Of a DNA stretch of 64,000 bases, positions 17,543 to 26,013 are shown in pieces. Source of the DNA: Marimonas arenosa (GTDB lineage Bacteria; Pseudomonadota; Alphaproteobacteria; Rhodobacterales; Rhodobacteraceae); the NCBI RefSeq assembly GCF_030848945.1, contig NZ_JANHAX010000003.1, positions 558,001-622,000 on the forward strand, in the 5' to 3' direction. A program made the translations under genes and the position numbers. The notes beneath the pieces are model-generated. The model made no database searches. It saw nothing but the letters and a program-made list of their open reading frames with translations, and had not been told where the DNA came from. How positions within the stretch are numbered: the first letter of the stretch is position 1; each line of letters starts with the position of its first letter.

Positions 17543-18687
17543 GAGCGCTGGCCGTCATGCTGGCCCTTGTGGCATCATCGCTTGCCGCCCAGGATGCGCC
17601 GGTGCTGGAGGCTTTTGTCGATGGCCAGGTCGAGGCGCGCGACATCCGGATCGATGCGCAGGTTCGCAGTGACGGGGACGGCGTGCTCTGGACCGACGAG
17701 ATCAGCGTGGCGGGGTCGGACTATATCCGGCTTCTGCTGCGGGTCGAGGGGCCAGCCTTTCCGCCCGGCGCCCGGCTGCTGCTGGTCGGCGCGCTGGGTC
17801 AGCAGGCCGAGATCGCGCTGGAGACAATCGGCGCGGAAGGGCTGTGGACGCAGCTAATGCCCTTTGGCCGGGTGCGGATGGCGCTGATCGCGGATGCCGC
17901 GGTTGCGGTTGAGAGCGTGCTTGTCATCGACAGCATCGCGATGCAGAGCAGCAAGGTCACCCCCTATTCGGTCTATGGCGAGAACCAGCTGACCCCGATC
18001 AACGCCGCAGCCGTGCCGGAAAACCTGCGCGGGCTCGGCGCGCCGGTGGCTTTCCTGTCCTTCATTCAGGGCGGTTTTGCGCGGACCTGTTCGGGCTTTC
18101 TGATCGGGCCGGATCTGTTGCTGACCAACGAGCATTGCATTAACAATGCCGAGACCTGCCGCACGATGACGGCGGTCTTCGGCTTCGAGTTCGATGCCGG
18201 CGGACAGTTGCAGATCGGCCCTCAGGTCGGCTGCAAACAGGTCGAAGAGCGGTTTCTGAACGTGGCGCTCGATGCCAGCGTGGTGAAGCTGGATCGTGCG
18301 CCGGGGCCGGATTTTGGCCAAATAAGCGTTGCCGCGAACGCCGCGAGCGTCGCAACCCCGATGGTCATTGTCCAGCATCCCGGTTCGCAGCCCAAGCAGA
18401 TATCGATCCTCGATTGCGCGGCCGGCGAGATCCGGGTCGATGGCCGGGCGCAAGCGACCGATTTCACTCATACTTGCGACACGGCCGGCGGTTCTTCCGG
18501 CGCGCCCGTGTTCGATGCGCATGGCGCATTGGTCGGGCTTCACCATTTTGGCTTTCAGGATGGCGAGGCGTGGGAAACCAACCGGGCAGTGCACGCGGAC
18601 CTGATTGCCGCCTGGCTGGAAACGCTTGGGGCAGACGCCCCGCAACAAGGCAATTCGGCCTCTGACACCACCGGTGCCGACCAATAA
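17539..18687 (+). CDS. Secreted trypsin-like serine protease (S1/V8 type)
   Basis: 382 residues with signal peptide MRALAVMLALVASSLAAQ. Residues 20-150 form a beta-rich N-terminal domain of unknown type; 165-370 form a chymotrypsin-fold protease with His199 in LLLTNEHC, Asp246 in ALDASVVKLD and Ser320 in AGGSSGAPVF. The pattern GGSSGAPV with LVGLHHFG after it is closer to V8/glutamyl-endopeptidase-like S1 proteases than to trypsin itself. Start overlaps the subtilase stop by four bases. Last gene of the operon. With a metzincin and a subtilase next to it, a shared substrate or a mutual activation cascade is conceivable, but this is inference. Confidence 0.87.
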   Translation: MRALAVMLALVASSLAAQDAPVLEAFVDGQVEARDIRIDAQVRSDGDGVLWTDEISVAGSDYIRLLLRVEGPAFPPGARLLLVGALGQQAEIALETIGAEGLWTQLMPFGRVRMALIADAAVAVESVLVIDSIAMQSSKVTPYSVYGENQLTPINAAAVPENLRGLGAPVAFLSFIQGGFARTCSGFLIGPDLLLTNEHCINNAETCRTMTAVFGFEFDAGGQLQIGPQVGCKQVEERFLNVALDASVVKLDRAPGPDFGQISVAANAASVATPMVIVQHPGSQPKQISILDCAAGEIRVDGRAQATDFTHTCDTAGGSSGAPVFDAHGALVGLHHFGFQDGEAWETNRAVHADLIAAWLETLGADAPQQGNSASDTTGADQ

Positions 18688-19437
18688 CAAGAGGACGGAA
18701 AGCGGTGTCGCGACATCGTCATTTCTCGCTGGACTTCAGCGGGCGCCAAGAATGCAAGTGCAGAATGTCCTGTGCGGCGCTAACGCTTGAAGAAATCAGG
18801 TGCGGTACCGCGTTAGAAACTGCCGAACCGGGCATCCAGGTTTGCGCTGATTGGGGATTCCAGATTTCCCGTCTACTGCGCCCGATCTGTCTTGTGCCGA
18901 TATGGTCGATCCGGCTTCGTGGATTTGTCGAGGATGTGATTGTGAAAACTCAAATTGACGTTCACTTTTCCGCAACATGAAATCATCTTTTCATCGTGGT
19001 TTTTTCCGGATGCGTTATCGATCAGGGAAGCCATGAAGGTCTCGTTTCTGGTCGCTTTCTGACCAGATCAGTTGTTCCTTAGGGCTGGCGCAGCGCCGTT
19101 TAGTCGAATTGCCGCACTTTGCGACAACCGTCTCTCGTTACCAGAAAGCAATAGCCAACGTAGCGCATGCCAAGGCAAGCAACGACAAGCGGGGATGTTT
19201 GTTCCCCGAGAATTTCGAGCATAGACACACGGCCCCCTTTAGCCGGTGTCACCCTTCCCCAATCACTTGTTTCCGGAGGGCCTCGGACATTGTCCCGAAA
19301 ACGCTTCGGACGTTGGTCCTAGAAACCGACCGACCTCGGACCGGCTCAGGTCGCGGTAATTTGTGACAGTGACATGACAGGTTTGTAACACGGCCAGCCC
19401 GTTTACCCCATCGGACACAATAAGGGAAAGGCACTCC
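18688..19437. other. Gene-free stretch of 750 bp
   Basis: No convincing coding region. It holds a perfect hairpin TCTGGTC/GACCAGA (19047-19053 and 19061-19067) and, at its right end, the Pho-box-like site described separately. The left part may carry the terminator of the protease operon, though I see no clear stem with a T-run. Confidence 0.5.
19363..19391 (-). promoter_or_regulatory. Pho-box-like site upstream of the DUF4956/VTC operon
   Basis: On the minus strand 19380-19363 reads CTGTCAT-GTCA-CTGTCAC, two heptamers matching the PhoB consensus (CTGTCAT, 4-bp spacer, CTGTCAY) at all 14 specified positions. A weaker third repeat (GTAACAC on the plus strand, 19385-19391) continues the 11-bp period. 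The site is 58 bases before the start of the DUF4956 gene but in reverse orientation relative to it. Its company with a polyphosphate polymerase-like gene makes PhoB control plausible. Confidence 0.6.
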
Positions 19438-20013
19438 ATGTTTGAATACCTCGCTCCGGTGGCGGAGCTGATCGCCAGGTTCATGATCGATGTTGCCGCG
19501 ATGAGCATACTGATCTTCGGTTTGTTTTACCGCCGTTATCGTGACCGCGAACTGGCCACGACCGCCTCGATGTTCAACATCTTCGCCTTTGCCGTGCTGA
19601 CCATCCTGTCCAGCGTCGAGTTCTCGGTCGCTGCCGGGTTCGGCCTGTTCGCGATCCTGGCGCTGTTCAGCTTGCGCTCGGAACAGATCGAGAAGATCGA
19701 GATCGCCTATTTCTTCGGCGCCATCGCCATCGCCGTGATCTGTTCGGTCGTGGGCACCAGCCTTTTGATGGTCTTCCTGATCACCGCCTTCGTCCTGCTT
19801 GCAGCCTGGGTGCTGGATCATCCCAGCATGCTCAAATCCGCTCACGGAGCCAAGCTGACGCTGGACGCCATCGACCCCGAGATCCTGTCGGACTCTGAAA
19901 AGACGCGCCGTATGCTGTCCGACCGGCTTGGGGTCGATGTGATGACCTTCCAGATTGTCGAGTTGAACTACGTCAACGACATGGCGCGCATCAACGTCTT
20001 TTACCGCAGCTGA
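19438..20013 (+). CDS. DUF4956 membrane protein
   Basis: 191 residues with about four membrane segments between residues 18 and 120 (for example SILIFGLFYRRY, ASMFNIFAFAVLTILSSVEF, FGLFAILALFSLRSEQI, YFFGAIAIAVICSVVG) and a soluble C-terminal domain ending in NVFYRS. The motif FAILALFSLRSEQI and the C-terminal KLTLDAIDPEIL segment are typical of DUF4956, a family regularly found next to VTC-domain proteins. It is 11 bp upstream of such a gene. A role as the membrane partner of polyphosphate synthesis or handling is inferred from this pairing. Confidence 0.82.
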   Translation: MFEYLAPVAELIARFMIDVAAMSILIFGLFYRRYRDRELATTASMFNIFAFAVLTILSSVEFSVAAGFGLFAILALFSLRSEQIEKIEIAYFFGAIAIAVICSVVGTSLLMVFLITAFVLLAAWVLDHPSMLKSAHGAKLTLDAIDPEILSDSEKTRRMLSDRLGVDVMTFQIVELNYVNDMARINVFYRS

Positions 20014-20024
20014 GGAGCCGTCCG

Positions 20025-20864
20025 ATGAACATGATGAAACTCTATTGCCAGGACAGCGAACTGCGCTGGCTGACTGGCGGCTTCGCCTCGATTTCCCTCG
20101 ATGAGCTCAACGGCAAGGCCGAGATGATGTCGCGCATCGACAACAAATACGTGGTCGACCGCTGGGAACTGGAAAGCATCCTGCCCGCGCTTATGGACGA
20201 GTTCGATATCCTCGAAATCGAGGACCGCCGCGCTTTTACCTATGACACGCGCTATTTCGACGATCCCGATTGCAGCGCCTATTACGAACATCACCAGGGG
20301 CTGCGCAAAGGCTTCAAGGTGCGCGTGCGGCGTTATTCCGATGCCGGGCTGTGTTTTCTCGAAGTCAAGGTCAAAGGCCTGCGGGGAATGACGATCAAGA
20401 ACCGACAGCCTTATAATCCGGCCCAACTGGGTGCGTTGACGCCCGAGGCGCATGCTTTTGCCGCCGGCATCTATTCCGGCCACTATGGCAAGGCGTTCGA
20501 CTATGATCTGCGTCCCTCACTGGATATCCAGTATCAGCGGATCACGCTCGTGGCGAAACGGGGCGGTGAGCGGATGACGATCGATGGCAAGCTGAGTTTT
20601 CGCAACACGGGCAAGATGCTGGACGCCCCGAAGGACGTTTTCATCGTCGAGACGAAATCGGCGCTCGGGCGTGGCTTTGCCGACAAAGTGCTGCGTGCCG
20701 TACATGCCCGGCCGACCAAGAAATGTTCGAAATACTGCATTGGCATGGCCGCTTTGGGTGCCGTGACACGCTGGAACCGTTTCATGCCGACGATGCGGCG
20801 GTTGCGCCTGATCGAAGGGACCGCGCTTGCTGTGCAACCCCATGCGCTGGCCCGCGCGGTGTAG
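20025..20864 (+). CDS. VTC-domain protein, polyphosphate polymerase-like
   Basis: 279 residues forming one VTC (CYTH-related) tunnel domain. Visible family elements in order are the N-terminal lysine in RIDNKYVVD, the strand YDTRYFDD, the basic HHQGLRKGFKVRVRRY, the lysine strand FLEVKVKG, KNRQPY, and near the end the acidic/lysine strands MTIDGKLSF and VETKSALG. In yeast Vtc4 the equivalent basic residues bind polyphosphate and ATP phosphates, and the glutamates bind the metal. No membrane segment; likely acts at the membrane through the DUF4956 partner encoded 11 bp upstream. Activity as a polyphosphate polymerase is inferred from the domain. Confidence 0.85.
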   Translation: MNMMKLYCQDSELRWLTGGFASISLDELNGKAEMMSRIDNKYVVDRWELESILPALMDEFDILEIEDRRAFTYDTRYFDDPDCSAYYEHHQGLRKGFKVRVRRYSDAGLCFLEVKVKGLRGMTIKNRQPYNPAQLGALTPEAHAFAAGIYSGHYGKAFDYDLRPSLDIQYQRITLVAKRGGERMTIDGKLSFRNTGKMLDAPKDVFIVETKSALGRGFADKVLRAVHARPTKKCSKYCIGMAALGAVTRWNRFMPTMRRLRLIEGTALAVQPHALARAV

Positions 20865-20972
20865 GCAGGAATACCTCAGACTTTGGTCTGATCCCCACAC
20901 CGCCCGCGCGGAATACACTGGGCGGGCCATCCCGGCACGGAGCAATCAGACCGGGGGAAACGGGGCGAAAAG

Positions 20973-21824
20973 ATGAAGAAAACGTTCCTGGCCGTCGTGA
21001 TCGGCGGGAGTCTGGCCGCGCCTGCCATGGCAGACCTTCGCTTTGACGGTTATGGCTGGTTCGGCGCCCTTTACGACGACGCGACGGACAAAACGAACAC
21101 CACCTCGCGACTGCGATTGACGCTGGACGGGGAAACTCAGACCGACAACGGAATAGAGCTGTCTTTTCGTCTTCGGGTGCAGGCCGACAACGGGGGGCTG
21201 GCCACTTTCAACGGGGCGAGGTTTGGCCTGCGTTCGGGTCCCCTGCGCCTGCAATTGGGCAACGTCGCGGGCGCGATAGATTCGATGCCGGGGCTTTCCG
21301 GAGTCGAACCGGGCCTAACCGATCTGACCGGTCAGACCGCTGCGCTGCGGGCCGATTTCGACGAGTATGACAATACCGGACCGGGCAGAAACGGCGTCGC
21401 CGTGCGCTATTCGCAGGGGCAGGTGCAAGTTTCGCTATCGCATTCGAATACAGGGGGCGTGCGGCGCACTGCTGGTCATGTCGCATATTTCGCCGGGCCG
21501 GGAGGGCTCGCGATCGGGTATCAGGTGTCGGATCGGGCGGCAGATGATGACCTTGTCGTGCTTGTCTATCGTCATCGCTTCGAGTGGGGTGAGGCGAGCC
21601 TGTTTTCCGCCCGTGAGCAGGCGGGGAATGTCTTTGGCGCCTCGGCACTGTGGGAGGGGTCGGAGACAACGTCGCTTCTGGCTTCGGCTTCGGTGGACAA
21701 TGGGCGAGAGCAATATGGCGTGGGGATTGCCCATGATCTGGGCAGCAGCGCCTTTTTGGAGACGGGTATCGCCTCGGACATGGGGAACGTTACAGCTGAT
21801 TTCGGGGTGCGTTTCGAGTTTTGA
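20973..21824 (+). CDS. Outer-membrane porin
   Basis: 283 residues. Signal peptide MKKTFLAVVIGGSLAAPAMA, then RFDGYGWFGALYDD, repeated amphipathic beta-strands with short turns, and a terminal phenylalanine (GVRFEF), the assembly signal of outer-membrane barrels. The pattern LRLQLGNVAGAIDSMPG near residue 90 is like the constriction-loop region of rhodobacterial porins, and the protein is only slightly shorter than those. Follows the VTC gene by 108 bp, which contain short inverted repeats, so it is probably a separate unit. Substrate preference cannot be read from sequence. Confidence 0.8.
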   Translation: MKKTFLAVVIGGSLAAPAMADLRFDGYGWFGALYDDATDKTNTTSRLRLTLDGETQTDNGIELSFRLRVQADNGGLATFNGARFGLRSGPLRLQLGNVAGAIDSMPGLSGVEPGLTDLTGQTAALRADFDEYDNTGPGRNGVAVRYSQGQVQVSLSHSNTGGVRRTAGHVAYFAGPGGLAIGYQVSDRAADDDLVVLVYRHRFEWGEASLFSAREQAGNVFGASALWEGSETTSLLASASVDNGREQYGVGIAHDLGSSAFLETGIASDMGNVTADFGVRFEF

Positions 21825-21924
21825 TGACACAGGCCGCGAGCGGAGTCAGGGCGACCGCTGTGTTATGAGCAATGAAAAACCGACGCTGAACCGCGTTTTG
21901 TTACTGCAGCCAAGGGAGGAAACC

Positions 21925-22566
21925 ATGAAACATCTTTTGACACTTACCATTTGCGCCGCACTGGGCGCGCTGGCCTCGCCCGCCGTGGCCGAGGATCCGC
22001 CAATGGGCTTTTTCGTGACATCCGTCGGCATGGGCGATGGTGCCAATCTGGGGGGGCTGGAGGGGGCCGATGCGCATTGCGCCAAGCTGGCCGAAGCGGC
22101 AGGGTCGACCGGCCGGACTTGGCGGGCCTATCTCAGCACGCAGGAAGAGGGTAAACGGGGCATCTCGGCACGTTCACGCATCGGAACCGGGCCGTGGTAC
22201 AACGCCAACGGCGAGTTGATCGCCGTCGATCTCGATCAGCTGCACCTGTTTCCCAATATCGTGGCCCGCACTGCGGTCGATGAAAACGGCAACCGGATCA
22301 AGGGCCGGGGCGACAATCCAAACGAGCACGATATTCTGACCGGGTCGATGGCCGACGGCACCGCCTATTTCCCGTGGCAGGAGGGTGACAAGACCTGCTC
22401 GAACTGGACCTCGAACGGCGAAGGCTCAGCAACCGTTGGCCACCACGACCGGCATGGCGGCGGCAACACCTCGTGGAACGCGGCGCATGACAGCCGGGGC
22501 TGCGGGGCTGAGGCGCTTCGTTCGACCGGCGGCAACGGCTATTTCTATTGCTTCGCCGCGGATTGA
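21925..22566 (+). CDS. Secreted DUF1554/endostatin-like (lectin-like) protein
   Basis: 213 residues from an ATG with a strong AAGGGAGGA site. Signal peptide MKHLLTLTICAALGALASPAVA, then a domain beginning FFVTSVGMGDGANLGGLEGADAHC and continuing with TWRAYLST, which is the signature of DUF1554 domains that share the C-type-lectin/endostatin fold. Four or more cysteines in the second half (KTCSNWTS, SRGCGAE, FYCFAAD) probably pair after export. The start of the frame lies well downstream of an overlapping longer open frame that belongs to the porin's shadow. Function unknown; carbohydrate or surface binding is a guess from the fold. Confidence 0.78.
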   Translation: MKHLLTLTICAALGALASPAVAEDPPMGFFVTSVGMGDGANLGGLEGADAHCAKLAEAAGSTGRTWRAYLSTQEEGKRGISARSRIGTGPWYNANGELIAVDLDQLHLFPNIVARTAVDENGNRIKGRGDNPNEHDILTGSMADGTAYFPWQEGDKTCSNWTSNGEGSATVGHHDRHGGGNTSWNAAHDSRGCGAEALRSTGGNGYFYCFAAD

Positions 22567-22583
22567 GCGGCGCCAGACACAAT

Positions 22584-22622
22584 CGGCCCGGGCAGCACTG
22601 CCCGGGCCGGCCACATTTTTTT
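22584..22622 (+). terminator. Strong intrinsic terminator
   Basis: Perfect 12-bp stem CGGCCCGGGCAG (22584-22595) with CTGCCCGGGCCG (22598-22609), followed after six bases by seven T (22616-22622). It ends transcription of the DUF1554 gene, 18 bp after its stop. Confidence 0.88.
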
Positions 22623-22635
22623 GGCTGACCCCCGG

Positions 22636-22832
22636 TCACGAGTCCTTGGACAAAAGGCATGTGCGGATACCCAGAACGGCATAGAGCGGACAAGAGCCGA
22701 TCAGGCCGATTACCAGCGGGACAAGCCCGACCCAGCCCCAAGGCGTTGCCGGGCCTACAAAACCAGCGCGATCAACACAAGGCCCAGGACGATACGCAGA
22801 ATCCGGTCGAAGTATCCTTCGTTGCGAGTCAT
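22636..22832 (-). pseudogene. YgaP-like small membrane protein (DUF2892), frameshifted
   Basis: The minus strand starts ATG at 22830-22832 and reads MTRNEGYFDRILRIVLGLVL then IALVL and a TAG. One base later in register, the frame continues as FVGPATPWGWVGLVPLVIGL and ends IGSCPLYAVLGIRTCLLSKDS. Joined, the two halves give a normal 65-residue DUF2892 protein with two membrane helices and the usual CPLY motif. The break is a single missing base in a homopolymer (AAAA on the plus strand, 22759-22762). It is either a recent pseudogene or a sequencing error; the rest of the gene is undamaged. Confidence 0.8.
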
Positions 22833-23164
22833 TTAGTGCCTCTGAGAGGGTGCGCGATAGGCGCATTTTCACATGCTGCACGCAGCCTGCCGGTGGCACT
22901 GTCGCCGAGAATCTTCGGCAATCCACTCGAGGCTGTGCCGGTCCGCGACCGTCAGTTGGCCGCTACCAACCCCTGCGCCTCGAAATCGGCCAGGCGGCTG
23001 ACAAAGGCTCGGCCCGATACGTTTTCGGCGGCAAGGCTGTCATGCGTCGTGCCGACATGGAATTTGCTCTGCCGCCCAACCTTCTGCCACTTGGAGCCGG
23101 AAACTTCCGGTTATTTCTCAGCATGGTCGACCTGGGTCGACAAGGCTCACGTCGCCGGGAGCAG
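22833..23164. other. Gene-free stretch of about 330 bp, possible remnant of a coding region
   Basis: No complete gene. On the minus strand 22952-23110 is open for 52 codons and ends in a clean stop, with protein-like composition (for example GRAFVSRLADFEAQGLVAAN), but no start codon with a ribosome site follows the upstream TAA. It may be the tail of a decayed gene downstream of the TMEM220-like gene. Confidence 0.35.
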
Positions 23165-23518
23165 TCAAGCTTGTGCGGAGCCCCTTCTCACGGCCAACCA
23201 AGCCACCCCAAGGGCGGCCAGGGTAATCGCCATGCCCATCCCCTCGCGTGCGGTTTCGGTGTTCCACCAGACCTCTTGCCGCCAGAACCCGGGCGTTTGC
23301 GGCCAGAACCACACGACTCCGAATACGGCGATGGCAAGGCAGACCACGAGCAACGTCTTTGCCGCCCCAGACACGGATGCGGGACGAAACGCCGCGAGAC
23401 CGCACCAAATCGCGGCGACACCATATATCACGCCCCAGAATAGTGCGTCCGGATCATTGTATTGAACTGCTGCAAACAACACCATCAGAATGCAGAATAC
23501 CGCGGAAATGACTCTCAT
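23165..23518 (-). CDS. TMEM220-family small membrane protein
   Basis: 117 residues with four predicted membrane segments. The motif FAAVQYNDPDALFWGVIYG close to the N-terminus is the signature of TMEM220-like proteins (VQYNDPD), followed by AAIWCGLAAF, TLLVVCLAIAVFGVVWFWP and a last helix ALGVAWLAV. Function of the family is unknown. It is transcribed leftwards, divergent from eboD across about 110 bp. Confidence 0.8.
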   Translation of the reverse strand: MRVISAVFCILMVLFAAVQYNDPDALFWGVIYGVAAIWCGLAAFRPASVSGAAKTLLVVCLAIAVFGVVWFWPQTPGFWRQEVWWNTETAREGMGMAITLAALGVAWLAVRRGSAQA

Positions 23519-23626
23519 CGGATGCCTCGCTTCGGGGTTGAGAAAAAACCGTGTGCATCCTAGGCTCCTGTTTTACCCTGCGTCAACAAGTCCGTCATGG
23601 CACCGGCGCCGGCAGGAGGGATCACC

Positions 23627-24826
23627 ATGCGTCTGAAAACCATCGATACCGCGGCGCCTGATCAGATGAACAAGGTGCACTGGCAACGGTTTTCGGTTCC
23701 CTATGAATACCCGGTCGCTTTTCTGCGTGATGTGTTCGACCCCGGTAATTCGCTTTTTTATCAGATGGTCGCGCGAGAAGAGCGCGACAAAAACCACCGC
23801 TGTTTTTTCGTCGTTGACGAGGGGCTGGCCGGCCCCGAGCTTGACGCGAGGATAAGACGCTATTTCGACGTCCATCAAGGCAAACTCACGCTGATAGATC
23901 AGCCCATGACCGTCCCTGGCGGGGAGATTGTCAAAAAGGACCTTGCCCATGTCGAGCGGGTTCAGTCCGCTATTCACACCCATGCGATTGACCGGCATTC
24001 CTATGTCATCGCGATCGGTGGCGGCGCTGTTCTGGATGCGGTCGGCCTGGCGGCGGCAACATCGCACAGAGGGCTGCGGCACATTCGCCTTCCAACCACG
24101 GTTCTTTCGCAGAACGACAGCGGAGTGGGTGTAAAGAATGCCGTGAACTTCAAGGGTGTCAAAAACTATGTGGGCACGTTTGCGCCGCCCTGGGCTGTTC
24201 TGAACGACTTTGATTTCCTCGACCGTTTGCCGGTCCGCGAACGCATCGCCGGAGTTTCCGAAGCGGTGAAAGTGGCCCTGATCCGGGACCCCGAGTTCTA
24301 TGACTGGCTGGAAAAGAATGTCGATGATCTGGCGACCTTTGCGCCACAGGCCGAGGAATATATGGTGCGCCGCTCGGCTGAGCTGCACATGCATCAGATT
24401 GCTCATGGCGGCGACCCCTTCGAAATGGGCTCCGCGCGGCCGCTGGATTTTGGCCATTGGTCGGCGCACAAGCTCGAGGCGATGACCAATCACCATGTCC
24501 GCCACGGCGAAGCGGTGGCCATTGGTATCGCCCTGGACGCGCGCTATTCGGTGCTGGCAGGCCTGTTGCCCGAGGGCGATGATGAGCGCATCGTCGTGCT
24601 GCTTGAAAACCTCGGCCTGCGAATCTGGCACCCGGCGCTGGAAAGCCGCGACGCCGATGGCAGGCTTTCAATTCTGACCGGGTTGCAGGAATTTCAGGAG
24701 CATCTTGGCGGCGAGTTGACGATCACCCTTCTGAAAGGGTTGGGCCACGGGCACGAAGTTCACGAGATGGACGGTGATCTGGTGCGGCAGGCGATGGATT
24801 GGCTAAAGGCGCGGAACCCGACCTGA
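23627..24826 (+). CDS. eboD: EboD, 3-dehydroquinate synthase-like protein of the ebo cluster
   Basis: 399 residues of the AroB (sugar-phosphate cyclase) fold. NAD-binding GGGAVLDAVGLAAATSHRG and LPTTVLSQNDSGVGVKNAVN are present, and the zinc ligands appear in SEAVKVALI (Glu), FGHWSAHKLE and HVRHGEAVAIG (His). True AroB enzymes are shorter (about 360) and sit in shikimate operons; this one has a longer N-terminus and is followed at once by eboE and eboC, so it is EboD rather than the housekeeping AroB. I choose the ATG at 23627 because AGGAGGG lies six bases before it. The cyclase product is not known. Ends in a one-base overlap (TGATG) with eboE. Confidence 0.88.
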   Translation: MRLKTIDTAAPDQMNKVHWQRFSVPYEYPVAFLRDVFDPGNSLFYQMVAREERDKNHRCFFVVDEGLAGPELDARIRRYFDVHQGKLTLIDQPMTVPGGEIVKKDLAHVERVQSAIHTHAIDRHSYVIAIGGGAVLDAVGLAAATSHRGLRHIRLPTTVLSQNDSGVGVKNAVNFKGVKNYVGTFAPPWAVLNDFDFLDRLPVRERIAGVSEAVKVALIRDPEFYDWLEKNVDDLATFAPQAEEYMVRRSAELHMHQIAHGGDPFEMGSARPLDFGHWSAHKLEAMTNHHVRHGEAVAIGIALDARYSVLAGLLPEGDDERIVVLLENLGLRIWHPALESRDADGRLSILTGLQEFQEHLGGELTITLLKGLGHGHEVHEMDGDLVRQAMDWLKARNPT

Positions 24827-26013
24827 TGCAATTGCCTGGATCGCTGGGTCATCTGACCTATTGCCTTAATATTCACCCAACCCAGACGTTCAGCGAGGTC
24901 AAAGCGGCACTGACTGGTCCGGCGGCTGCTGTAAAGGCCGCGGTGTCGCCCGATGCACCATTTGCCATCGGATTGCGGTTCTCCGGTGAAGCGCTGGATG
25001 AACTGGCCGATCCCGCCAAACGCCGCGAACTCAGGGCGATCCTGGATGACAACGGGTTGCGCGGCATCACCGTCAACGGGTTTCCCTATGGCCGGTTCCA
25101 TGGGACGCGGGTGAAGGAAGAGGTGTACCAGCCGGATTGGCGCAGCGACACGCGTGTGCAATATACGAATGACCTGGCGGACCTGATGGCCGAGCTTGTC
25201 CCGGCGGGCGAGTTTGTCAGCCTCAGCACGGTGCCGGGCACGTTCAAGCCGCTTGGCGCCGGGGCCGAGGCGCTGATGGCCGAGAACTACCTGCAATCGG
25301 TGGCACATCTGGTCAGGTTGCAGGAACGGACCAGGGTGACGGTCGCACTGGCGATCGAGCCCGAGCCGTTCTGTTTCCTGGAAACAATTGCCGAAACGGT
25401 CGACTATTTTCGCGACTACCTGTTCAGCCAGGAGGCGGTTTCGCGGCTGGCCGAACTTACCGGAACAACACCTGCGCAAGCTGCTGAAGCCCTGCCGCGT
25501 CATCTTGGGCTGTGCTATGACGTCTGCCATGCGGCGGTCGAGTACGAAAACCCGGCGGGCAGTATCGCGGCCCTGCGGCAGGCCGGAATACCGGTGCATA
25601 AACTGCAACTCAGCGCGGCACTGCGGGTGGCGTCGGTCGGGCCTGAACAACGCGCCGCACTGGCCGCATTCGATGAGCCGACCTATCTGCATCAGGTGAT
25701 CCGCCGCACGGCAAGCGGTTTAGAAAGCACCGTCGATCTGCCCGAGGCGCTTGCCCTGGGTGATGCCGCGGATGGCGAGGAATGGCGCGTCCATTTTCAT
25801 GTGCCGGTCTTCATTCGCGATCTTGGCGCATTTTCCTCGACCCGCGATTTTCTTGATGAGCTCCTGACGCTGCATCGAAAAAATCCCATCTCGCCGCACT
25901 TGGAAATCGAAACGTACACATGGGATGTGCTGCCACGTGAGCTTCGGGGAGAGACGGTCGATCAGGACATCAGCCGCGAGATAAAATGGGTTTTGGATCG
26001 GATCACGGGATGA
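24826..26013 (+). CDS. eboE: EboE, TIM-barrel metabolite-traffic protein
   Basis: 395 residues. It begins LPGSLGHLTYCLNIHPTQTF, the typical EboE start, and has sugar-phosphate isomerase-like barrel features: TVNGFPYGRFHG, a glutamate-rich strand VALAIEPEPFCFLET, LGLCYDVCHAAVEYENP with Asp and His as likely metal ligands, and HFHVPVF followed by LEIETYTWDVLP. In cyanobacteria eboE is needed, with the other ebo genes, for a scytonemin precursor to reach the periplasm; the chemical step is unknown. Start shares a base with the eboD stop; the end overlaps eboC by four bases. Confidence 0.87.
   Translation: MQLPGSLGHLTYCLNIHPTQTFSEVKAALTGPAAAVKAAVSPDAPFAIGLRFSGEALDELADPAKRRELRAILDDNGLRGITVNGFPYGRFHGTRVKEEVYQPDWRSDTRVQYTNDLADLMAELVPAGEFVSLSTVPGTFKPLGAGAEALMAENYLQSVAHLVRLQERTRVTVALAIEPEPFCFLETIAETVDYFRDYLFSQEAVSRLAELTGTTPAQAAEALPRHLGLCYDVCHAAVEYENPAGSIAALRQAGIPVHKLQLSAALRVASVGPEQRAALAAFDEPTYLHQVIRRTASGLESTVDLPEALALGDAADGEEWRVHFHVPVFIRDLGAFSSTRDFLDELLTLHRKNPISPHLEIETYTWDVLPRELRGETVDQDISREIKWVLDRITG

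Noticed and set aside
21367..22566. Long frame spanning the porin and the DUF1554 gene
   Set aside because: The first half is out of frame with the porin and not protein-like; the real gene starts at 21925 with signal peptide and ribosome site.
22659..23465. 268-codon plus-strand frame opposite the TMEM220-like gene
   Set aside because: It is the antisense of a well-supported membrane protein and a frameshifted DUF2892 gene.
23597..23626. Earlier ATG for eboD at 23597
   Set aside because: The ATG at 23627 has AGGAGGG at the right distance; the earlier one has none.
23627..24826. Housekeeping aroB
   Set aside because: The length, N-terminus and direct coupling to eboE and eboC fit EboD better than shikimate-pathway AroB.
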